DNA from: CAWEHT01 sp963808455
Lineage (GTDB): Bacteria; Chloroflexota; Anaerolineae; CG2-30-64-16
Assembly: GCA_963808455.1 (NCBI GenBank)
Contig: CAWEHT010000167.1
Location: 1-5,661 of the forward strand
Direction: 5' to 3'
DNA length: 5,661 nt
Shown here: positions 1-5,027 of the stretch, in pieces
Layout: each line of letters begins with the position of its first letter
How positions within the stretch are numbered: position 1 is the first letter of the stretch
Notes under the pieces: model-generated
The model's input: the letters and a program-made list of their open reading frames with translations, nothing else
Database searches by the model: none
Told to the model about the DNA's origin: nothing
Made by a program: the position numbers and the translations under genes

Positions 1-277
1 CGGGTACATTCCGGCGAGCAACATCGACAACCTCATGCTCCAGGACGACGTGCTGGAGGCCGTCGCGCGCGGGCCGCTTTCACGTCTGGGCCGTGCGAAC
101 CATCGATGAAGGCATCGAGATTCTGACCGGTGTCACCGCGGGCGCCTGGTCAGCCGATGGCAATTACCCGGAGGGCACCGTGAACGGCCGTGTGGACCGC
201 CGGCTTCGCGAGCTGGCCGGCCAGCTCGCGCTGCTGGGCCGGGCCGAGAGAGCCCCGAGAAGACGCCGGCGCCATAG
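1..277 (+). CDS. C-terminal end of a Lon-type ATP-dependent protease (partial, apparently frameshifted)
   Basis: This is the tail of the peptidase domain of a Lon-type (LonB-like) ATP-dependent serine protease, which degrades misfolded or regulatory proteins in the cytoplasm. The frame from position 2 reads YIPASNIDNLMLQDDVLEAV, and the frame from about 72 continues GRFHVWAVRTIDEGIEILTG and then EGTVNGRVDRRL. Together these match the conserved end of the family: an (I/V)IPxxN segment, the GxFHxxxVxTIDEGIExLTG block, then a PEGxVNxRV tail. The catalytic Ser and Lys lie upstream of the window. The two halves are in different frames, with one extra base in the GGG at 71-73. After about 240 the frame from 72 runs on without a stop, whereas the original frame gives a short tail ending at TAG 275-277, so I infer a second, compensating indel in the G/C-rich stretch at 236-245. 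The family call is firm; the exact C-terminus is inference. Confidence 0.82.
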
Positions 278-639
278 GTATCGCTGGATGCGGTTCAAGA
301 TGCGCAACGCGACGTTACACGCCGTCTCAGCCGTGCCGATTGGTGGTATAATCCTCCTTGCGGCTCGTTCTTTCTTCGGGTCAAGCGCTGGTGTGCTCAC
401 CGGGCTCCGCAGGAGGCGATGCATGGCACGCAATCTCATTTTCCTCCGGGCTGTGCCGGCCTTGGTTCAAAGGCCGCTATCCATCAGTTGCCACCGGTGC
501 AAGCGCGCGCCGGCAGCGGCTTTCCCTCCTCCTACCTTTTCTGATTCGTCTGTCGCTTATAGCCGGCGTTGCCCCGGCCTTGGTGTGGAAAATGGTGTCT
601 CTGATGGCATCGCGCTGAGAAGCGAAAGGGGTGAATCGC
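278..639. other. Stretch without a convincing gene; leader-like region
   Basis: About 360 bases lie between the protease end and the ParB-like gene. They contain an extended -10 motif (344-352), an AGGAGG at 411-416 and an ATG at 423 spaced six bases from it. Reading from 423 gives a peptide beginning MARNLIFLRAVPALV that resembles nothing I know, and the frame then runs out of phase through the ParB-like gene with no stop until 1280. A second frame is open from 358 to 618 and includes a hydrophobic stretch (LSLLLPFLIRLSLIAGVAPA), but it has only a TTG start and no Shine-Dalgarno sequence. An 11-base direct repeat, CCGGCCTTGGT, occurs at 456-466 and 574-584. I see no terminator for the protease here. 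Confidence 0.4.
344..352 (+). promoter_or_regulatory. Extended -10 promoter motif (TGGTATAAT)
   Basis: The sequence TGGTATAAT is a perfect TATAAT hexamer with the TGn extension that lets sigma-70-type RNA polymerase work without a good -35 box. No TTGACA-like hexamer lies 16-18 bases upstream. If used, transcription would begin near 359 and run toward the AGGAGG/ATG at 411-425 and the ParB-like gene at 640. The motif is clear; its use is inferred. Confidence 0.45.
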
Positions 640-1280
640 ATGGTAGCCACAATGGAGTTCGCGAAAGTTGGGGAGATCAGGACAGCGGGTTTCGATCCGC
701 CGATCCGCACGTGCCGGGAGAACATCGAGGATCTGGTCGAAAGCATCCAGACCCACGGCTTTCTGCCCTATCCGCTGCTGATCGGCAAGGATGGCTTTCT
801 CGGCGATGGCCATCGGCGGCTGGCGGCCGCAGGGGTGTGCAGGCTGACCGAGCTGCCCGTGATCCGGGTCGCCGGCCGCACGGCGGCCCAGATTTGGATC
901 GATATGAATGGCCCCGGCAAGCGCGAGCTCAGAGCGCCCGAGATGCTGGCCGCCGTGGCGGCCGGCTACGACGTCGAGCTGCTGCCGACGTCGCAGCGCC
1001 GGCCGGTGCAGCACATCATCAGCCTGGTGGGCACGGACGGCGTGAAGAAACTGGCCAGGTTCGGAGCCAGCACGGAAGTCTGGGGCGCGCCTGGGCCCTG
1101 GCCAACTACTGCGAGGACGCCACCGACGACTTCGTGCGTCAGTGTATCTGGTGGACGGCCACGACCCCGGACGCCACCATGCGCTTCCGCCGCTTCAAAT
1201 CACTGGACGGCGACCCTGAGACGCTGCACGACGTGATCGCCACCTGCAAGCGGCTGGTGATGGAAATACGGGTCGAGTGA
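640..1280 (+). CDS. Stand-alone ParB/Srx-fold domain protein, disrupted by a frameshift
   Basis: The N-terminal half is a ParB-type domain. It has a conserved arginine region (IRTCRENIEDLVESIQTHGF, residues about 22-41), a central DGFLGDGHRRLAAA (51-64) containing the GHRR counterpart of the ParB box GxRR, and LPVIRV (72-77). ParB-fold domains bind nucleotide and occur in chromosome partition proteins, phage and plasmid regulators and small nuclease-like proteins; I see no C-terminal ParB dimerisation domain, so a partition role is not supported. I chose ATG 640 because AAAGGGGTGA (625-634) lies before it as a good Shine-Dalgarno; GTG 631 overlaps that site. The frame breaks at the GGGG of 1082-1085: restoring one G joins it to RAWALANYCEDATDDF and on to the stop at 1280, giving about 213 residues. 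The C-terminal half is unfamiliar. The 3' end overlaps the opposing frame at 1195-1280. Confidence 0.72.
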
Positions 1281-1698
1281 GATAGGGCCGTTCATTTTTC
1301 ATGCGACAGTAGTTGAACGCAAACCCCACGAGCGCGCCGATGATCGGCACGACCTGCAGAAGGGACTCCGCGGCGGTCTCATCAAGCAGCCTGGTCATGG
1401 TCCGGCTCACGGCGGCCTGGATCATCCGGTTGGAGGTCTCCATGGCTTCCCGGGTGAGGCCGCTGCCGGCCATGAGCGCGTAGGTGGTCAGCTTCAGCGT
1501 CCGCTCGCTATCGCCCGGCACGTGCATGGCGACGATGCTGTCCTTGACAATTTTCTTGTCTTCGTCGCTGAGCTCAAGCTCGTCGGTCAGCTCTCCCGCT
1601 GCCCTTACTCGCGCTTCGGTCCAAGGGTAGGAGCGACCGCAGTTGTCACAGAACCGGGGCGGCGTGTATTCGGGAACTTCAAAGCGGCCATGAACACA
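1195..1698 (-). pseudogene. DUF2321-like protein remnant lacking a start codon
   Basis: The frame opens just after TGA 1699-1701 and reads FEVPEYTPPRFCDNCGRSYP, then WTEARVRAAGELTDELELSD. This matches the middle of DUF2321-type proteins: a zinc-binding FCxNCGxxxPWT motif followed by an acidic helical segment. The usual N-terminus with further CxxC pairs is missing. No ATG, GTG or TTG occurs in frame before ATG 1527, which lies beyond the motif, so the gene is 5'-truncated or broken. Before the TGA the same frame holds SCPSSAY, possibly a worn CPxC knuckle. The second half (from about 1530 down) includes AAESLLQVVPIIGALVGFAF, which faintly resembles the end of EcsC-family proteins; that is a weak guess. 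The last 35 or so residues lie antisense to the ParB-like gene, look non-native and probably reflect read-through. Confidence 0.55.
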
Positions 1699-1728
1699 TC
1701 AGTATGCCGATGACGGGCAACTGTCGAT

Positions 1729-2019
1729 TCAGGCCATACCGGCGTAGGGCCCTTCCGCCCCGCAATGCTCGCCAGGAAGGGTGACGCCGTAGGTGCACCG
1801 ATTGCAGTTTGGAGGGTGCCACTCCCGCCAGTCGCGACACATGCCGCACACATTGCAGTGCCAGGTGCGGTCGTCCTGCACCACTGCCTGCCAACAGAAC
1901 GAATACCAGTACCCGCTGCGGCAGGTCGGGCAGGTATAGTTCTTGAAGAGCTGCCCGAGCAGCACCGACCCGTGGCCGCAGGGAAGCTCGCAAGCTGCAT
2001 CGAGTTCCGCCGCACTCAG
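1729..2019 (-). CDS. Small cysteine-rich zinc-ribbon protein of unknown function
   Basis: The reading frame encodes a compact protein with many metal-ligand pairs: ACELPCGHG, CPTC, SFCW, CNVCGMC, CNRC and EHCG, with a WHCNVCGMCRDWREWH core. The spacing suggests two or three zinc ribbons, which typically serve in protein or nucleic-acid contact, but I do not recognise a named family. At the last pair the order is LPGEHCG; the Gly codon GGC (1771-1773) is one base from TGC, so a cysteine may have been lost. The only ordinary start is GTG at 1965, which would cut off the ELPCGHG segment. I extend the feature to a CTG at 2019, preceded by GGAGG 11 bases upstream, but that start is uncertain. No ATG, GTG or TTG lies between the in-frame stop at 2137-2139 and 1965. 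It follows the secreted protein gene closely, so it may share its transcript. Confidence 0.55.
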   Translation of the reverse strand: MSAAELDAACELPCGHGSVLLGQLFKNYTCPTCRSGYWYSFCWQAVVQDDRTWHCNVCGMCRDWREWHPPNCNRCTYGVTLPGEHCGAEGPYAGMA

Positions 2020-2044
2020 TGAAAATGGCGCCTCCGCGCGACGA

Positions 2045-3634
2045 TCAGGGAGCCGCCGGAGTCGTGGCGGGCTCGGCCTGCGAGTTCCAATCGGCGATGG
2101 CTTCGCTGGCCGTGAGAATGCGCAAACTGTGGAAGTTCACAATGGCAGGTGGAGCATTTTCGGCGGCGATATAGAACCCGATGCCGCCGCTGCTGAACGA
2201 GGCATCCGTGACCTCGCCCACAAACGTGCCGTTGATGAAAAGCCTGATCTGAGAACCGTTGGCCAGCACCCTCAGGACGTTTTGGGCAGCGCCTTGTTTG
2301 ATGGCGGATGAGGCCGCGGGGGCCAGGAGTTGGCCGCCCTGCAAGCTGTTATTTGTGACCTTTGACAGCCAGAACCGTCCGTCTGACGAGACTTCAAAGA
2401 CGTAGGCCGAAAGCCCGATACTGGTGGAAGTTGCCCGGAACAACACACCGTACTCGGCATACGTCGTGCCGTCGGGACTGGCCTTGACCTCGGCGCCAAA
2501 GTTATCGTAGGAAGCAGAAGGGAAATCGTAGTCATACGAGGTTGGATTCGTCTGGATCATTACCATCGCGCCCGGAATCCAGGTCGAGGCAACGCCCTTG
2601 CCGGAGATAAAATGCCAACCGCTGGCCAGTGAAGCCTGCTGGGAGCTGAAGTCGTCCTGGAAAAGTACGCCCGATGTGGAAGGCGTCGCGCCCGCAGGGA
2701 TCGGGCTGGCGGCGGCAAGAGCCGCCGCGTTTGTGGCCCCGCCGCCCCAGTCGGCGGCGGCTCTGTCGGCCGTGAAGATGCTCATCCGATAATAGGAGAC
2801 CAACGCGGGCGGTGCCGGCGACCCCGTCTGAGTGGCCGCGTAGATGCCCACGGTGCCCTGGGAGGCGGTGCTATCCGTCACTGTGTTCACCAACACACCG
2901 TTGATGTACAACATAATGGTTGAGCCGCGTGCAATGACCCCTAGCACGTTGCGCTGATTTCCGGTGTTTATGTAGGTTGACGGCGTAAGCGGCACCGGCG
3001 AGGGATCGACCCATTGGCCGCCCACCTGCTTGGCCAACTCATAGCCGCCAGCCGTAGTCACGTTGAACTGATAGCCCACGGCGTTGCTTCCGTCGGCATC
3101 CTGGGTCCAACGGAATAGCAGCCCATATTCCGCGTAGCCGGGACCCGTTGGCTGAGCCTCAACGAGGGCCCCGAAATCCTGGTAGGTGCCGTTCGCAAAG
3201 GCAGGGTAATACTTACCGGGCTTGGTCTCGCTGATGCTTTGCACATAGGGCGCCCAGAGGTTGGCGCCGCTGCCGCTGGGACCGAAGTCCCAACCGTTGG
3301 CCGTGGATGTCTGTGGGGACTCAAAATCGTCATCGAACAGAAGCCCTGGCTCGCAAGCCGCGGAAGGGGTGGACGTCAGGGAGGCCGCGGCAGTGATCGG
3401 ATTGGCGGCGGACAAGTTGGCCGGGGTCACCGGTGCGCTTGATTGCGTATCGGGCGCCGAGTTCGCCTCGAGTAAAGCCGCTCTGACGGGAACCGCCGGC
3501 GCTGCTCGCTGTGCGTTCAGCTGCACAGTGGTATCCGCTTCCATTGCCCACGCCGGCGTAATCCAGACTGCTGCCAACACGGGAACGCTTGAGATGATCG
3601 AGCCGAGTCGTAAGTGCGCCGTTGACTTGTTCAC
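2045..3634 (-). CDS. Secreted two-domain concanavalin A-like (LamG/DUF1080-type) protein
   Basis: This is an intact 529-residue protein. Residues 1-30 form a signal peptide with a short basic start, a hydrophobic core (LGSIISSVPVLAAVW) and an AWA cleavage site. A low-complexity Ala/Thr/Pro linker (about 31-93) leads to two homologous domains, about 94-297 and 321-517. Matching blocks are LFDDDFESPQTSTANGW and LFQDDFSSQQASLASGW, AEYGLLFR and AEYGVLFR, MLYINGVLVNTVTD and RLFINGTFVGEVTD, and IFTADRAAADW and ILTASEAIADW. These are jelly-roll features of concanavalin A-like domains, which usually bind or act on carbohydrate or mediate adhesion; I see no catalytic residues that would call an enzyme. 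I start at GTG 3634 because AGGAGAGG (3642-3649) stands seven bases before it and the signal peptide begins there; a GTG at 3679 would add 15 unlikely residues. A consensus promoter lies at 3727-3756. Confidence 0.85.
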   Translation of the reverse strand: MNKSTAHLRLGSIISSVPVLAAVWITPAWAMEADTTVQLNAQRAAPAVPVRAALLEANSAPDTQSSAPVTPANLSAANPITAAASLTSTPSAACEPGLLFDDDFESPQTSTANGWDFGPSGSGANLWAPYVQSISETKPGKYYPAFANGTYQDFGALVEAQPTGPGYAEYGLLFRWTQDADGSNAVGYQFNVTTAGGYELAKQVGGQWVDPSPVPLTPSTYINTGNQRNVLGVIARGSTIMLYINGVLVNTVTDSTASQGTVGIYAATQTGSPAPPALVSYYRMSIFTADRAAADWGGGATNAAALAAASPIPAGATPSTSGVLFQDDFSSQQASLASGWHFISGKGVASTWIPGAMVMIQTNPTSYDYDFPSASYDNFGAEVKASPDGTTYAEYGVLFRATSTSIGLSAYVFEVSSDGRFWLSKVTNNSLQGGQLLAPAASSAIKQGAAQNVLRVLANGSQIRLFINGTFVGEVTDASFSSGGIGFYIAAENAPPAIVNFHSLRILTASEAIADWNSQAEPATTPAAP

Positions 3635-3641
3635 GGTTAAT

Positions 3642-3649
3642 CCTCTCCT
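3642..3649 (-). promoter_or_regulatory. Ribosome binding site deciding the start of the secreted protein
   Basis: AGGAGAGG on the minus strand lies seven bases before the GTG at 3634. This selects 3634 over the in-frame GTG at 3679, which has no comparable site. Confidence 0.75.
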
Positions 3650-3704
3650 AGCGCTGTGGACACCGCTAAGCCAGGACACATCGGGAGGCTTGTGTTAGAA
3701 ACGG

Positions 3705-3721
3705 GGCATGCCGAACATGCC
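3705..3721. promoter_or_regulatory. Candidate operator: inverted repeat GGCATG-N5-CATGCC
   Basis: GGCATG (3705-3710) and CATGCC (3716-3721) form a perfect 6-bp inverted repeat with a 5-bp spacer. The same stretch also reads as a tandem direct repeat, CATGCCGA at 3707-3714 and 3716-3723. It sits at the predicted transcription start of the secreted protein gene, immediately downstream of its -10 box, where a bound repressor would block initiation. The repeat is seen directly; the operator role is inferred and no regulator is encoded in the window. Confidence 0.4.
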
Positions 3722-3726
3722 GACAC

Positions 3727-3756
3727 ATCATACTCGTAGATGTTTGATGCTGTCAA
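3727..3756 (-). promoter_or_regulatory. Sigma-70-type promoter of the secreted protein gene
   Basis: Read on the minus strand, a perfect TTGACA -35 box (3751-3756) is followed by an 18-base spacer and TATGAT (3727-3732), one mismatch from TATAAT. Initiation would fall near 3720, giving a leader of about 85 bases before GTG 3634. It is the best two-box promoter in the window. Confidence 0.65.
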
Positions 3757-3802
3757 TGACCTGGCGACCCAACAATGCTGCGTTCTCCCCTTCCGAGGGT
3801 TC

Positions 3803-3823
3803 AGTAGTACAATCGTAAGGTCT
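3803..3823 (+). promoter_or_regulatory. Conserved promoter-like element upstream of ferritin copy 1
   Basis: AGTAGTACAAT (3803-3813) followed by AAGGTCT (3817-3823) recurs upstream of the second ferritin. TACAAT (3808-3813) is a plausible -10 box, 58 bases before ATG 3872, against 57 for the other copy. No good -35 hexamer is visible at 16-18 bases, so an activator or another sigma factor may be needed. I see no clear Fur box. Confidence 0.45.
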
Positions 3824-3871
3824 ACGTCGGCAGACTCAAATCATTGTATTCCTGAGACCCTGGAGGCACCC

Positions 3872-4321
3872 ATGTACGAGAAAAGCATCGAGCTGTTGAA
3901 TCGAGCCGTCGGCGATGAGCTGGCAGCCGTCCATCAGTACATGTATTTCCATTTTCACCTGGCCGACCAGGGCTATGATCAGCTCTCGGCCCTGTTCAGG
4001 CGGACGGCGATCCAGGAGATGAGGCATGTGGAACCACTGGCGGCGCGGGTCCTGTCCTTGAAGGGAGAAGTCGCGCTGAAGGCTTCCGGCGAGGTGTCAC
4101 AGGTCCAGGATGTCGCCGCGGCGCTCGAGATGGGACGCAAGATGGAAGAGGACACCATACGGGATTACACCCTGTGGGCCGACGAGTGCGCGGCCGCCGC
4201 GGACCCCGCCTCGAAGAAGATCTTCAAGCAGCTGGTGGCGAAGGAAAAAGTCCACTACGATCAGTTCGAGTGCGAGCTTGCCAGCTTCCACCAGGTTGGT
4301 GATCGCCATCCGGCCCTGTAG
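3872..4321 (+). CDS. Bacterioferritin-family protein, copy 1 (truncated by an in-frame TAG)
   Basis: Bacterioferritins assemble into 24-subunit shells that oxidise Fe(II) at a di-iron centre and store it as a mineral. This 149-residue protein is a four-helix ferritin-like domain. Ferroxidase ligands are present by alignment: Glu16 (DELAAVHQY), Glu49 and His52 (QEMRH), Glu92 or Glu93, Glu125 and His128 (KEKVHYDQF), and Met50 matches the haem-ligand Met52 of classical Bfr. ATG 3872 is chosen because GGAGG lies five bases upstream, as in copy 2. Against copy 2 I count about 33 differences in 149 residues, including Arg51 and Pro55 beside the metal site and Lys at 119, 124 and 126 where copy 2 has Glu. 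The stop TAG (4319-4321) stands where copy 2 has CAG; the following codons still read SIE, so the C-terminal residues were lost by a nonsense change. It may be a decaying or modified subunit. Confidence 0.88.
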   Translation: MYEKSIELLNRAVGDELAAVHQYMYFHFHLADQGYDQLSALFRRTAIQEMRHVEPLAARVLSLKGEVALKASGEVSQVQDVAAALEMGRKMEEDTIRDYTLWADECAAAADPASKKIFKQLVAKEKVHYDQFECELASFHQVGDRHPAL

Positions 4322-4374
4322 TCGATTGAAACGAAGAAACGGCGCACCCGGCGAAAGTTTGGGGAAGGCTCACG

Positions 4375-4837
4375 CTACCCTGCCAGTGCCGCGTCGATGA
4401 AGGCCTGCCAGGTCTCGTTGGGCTGCCAGATCGCCTGCAGGTCCGGCAGGGCGTCCTCCAGCCGCCAGCCGAGCCGCTTGACGCGGTAGAGCAGCATGAA
4501 GGCCGAGACCCGCAGATTGGCCGCGGAATGCACGTAGAGGACGCGGCCGGCGTGCCGGTCCATGGCCGCGAAGAAGGCCTCGAGATCGGCGGGCGTCGGG
4601 TGCTGCCAGACGACCGGGATGTGTTCGTACGTCATGCCCAGCTCCTCGACGGTGCGCCGCTCGTCGGGCGGCGCACCCTCGGCATCCTGCAACGCGAGGT
4701 TGATCACGGCCTCGAATCCGGCGTGCGGCGATGGCGCCGAGCTCAGCCTCGCCGGGTTGCCCACTGGTTGCGAGACGCTCCGCCAGGCGCCGGTAGTTGA
4801 AGATGGCGGCCAGTTCGGGTAGGTCCATAGTCTGCAT
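4375..4837 (-). CDS. Tyrosine-phosphatase-like (DUF442/BLH-type) protein, frameshifted and with Ser in place of the signature Cys
   Basis: The protein resembles the small bacterial tyrosine-phosphatase-like family related to DUF442. It begins MDLPELAAIFNYRRLAERLA, then TSGQP, continues GFEAVINLALQDAEG and GMTYEHIPVVWQHPT, and ends WQPNETWQAFIDAAL. ATG 4837 has AGGAG nine bases upstream; ATG 4828 is three codons further in. The gene changes frame at about 4722-4729: dropping one base gives GAIADAGFEAVIN and a continuous product of about 153 residues. The signature loop reads VHSAANLRVSAF; relatives as I remember them have VHCAANxRVSAF, so the Cys position is Ser (TCC, 4525-4527, one base from TGC). 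Without Cys the usual phospho-cysteine chemistry is impossible. The Ser-to-Arg spacing is four residues, not the five of canonical CX5R enzymes, so the family's own activity is not certain. It converges on ferritin copy 1 and diverges from copy 2. Confidence 0.75.
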
Positions 4838-4908
4838 AGGGCAACGCTCCTGCCGGGATGATGGGTTGGGGTGCGCCGATATGGTGCCCTGCTCCAGCTT
4901 CCGATGAT

Positions 4909-4917
4909 ATTCTACCA
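4909..4917 (-). promoter_or_regulatory. Extended -10 motif for the phosphatase-like gene (TGGTAGAAT)
   Basis: On the minus strand TGGTAGAAT is an extended -10 box with one mismatch to TATAAT. It lies about 70 bases before ATG 4837. There is no good -35 box. It has the same form as the motif at 344-352. Confidence 0.4.
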
Positions 4918-4959
4918 TTGTCGATGAAGGAATCATGCATTCCCCCCTTCCGGCAGTTG

Positions 4960-4980
4960 AGTAGTACAATTGCAAGGTCT
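4960..4980 (+). promoter_or_regulatory. Conserved promoter-like element upstream of ferritin copy 2
   Basis: AGTAGTACAAT (4960-4970) and AAGGTCT (4974-4980) repeat the element found before copy 1. TACAAT (4965-4970) is 57 bases before ATG 5028. A run of C followed by CTTCCG precedes the element in both copies. Retention of this block while much of the surrounding leader has drifted suggests it is functional. Confidence 0.45.
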
Positions 4981-5027
4981 GGATTGCAGGCTCAGACCAT
5001 CACATTCACAAACCCCTGGAGGCACCC

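Noticed and set aside
456..584. Direct repeat CCGGCCTTGGT, considered as an insertion target duplication or CRISPR-like repeat
   Set aside because: There are only two copies 118 bases apart, with no inverted ends, transposase or further units between them.
358..618. 86-codon + strand frame with a hydrophobic segment
   Set aside because: It has a TTG start and no Shine-Dalgarno, and resembles no family I know. Kept only as a remark on the 278-639 stretch.
93..1280. A single 395-codon + strand open frame
   Set aside because: It is a chance fusion of the Lon tail, the untranslated-looking 278-639 stretch, an out-of-phase copy of the ParB-like gene and the true ParB-like C-terminus. The middle has Arg-rich, shadow-like composition.
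1605..2015. Minus-strand frames alternative to the zinc-ribbon protein
   Set aside because: They lack the regular CxxC pattern and aromatic-rich composition seen in the 1729-2019 frame.
3635..3679. 15-residue N-terminal extension of the secreted protein
   Set aside because: The signal peptide and the AGGAGAGG site place the start at GTG 3634.
3261..3698. 145-codon + strand frame antisense to the secreted protein gene
   Set aside because: Its composition and lack of any recognisable motif mark it as a shadow of the strongly protein-like minus-strand gene.
3740..3871. N-terminal extension of ferritin copy 1
   Set aside because: It crosses the promoter-like element, has no family match, and copy 2 starts at the equivalent of ATG 3872 with an identical ribosome binding site.
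4370..4975. 201-codon minus-strand frame
   Set aside because: Only its central part (from ATG 4837 to about 4729) is real phosphatase-like sequence. Upstream lies promoter DNA, and downstream is an Arg-rich shadow of the true frame.
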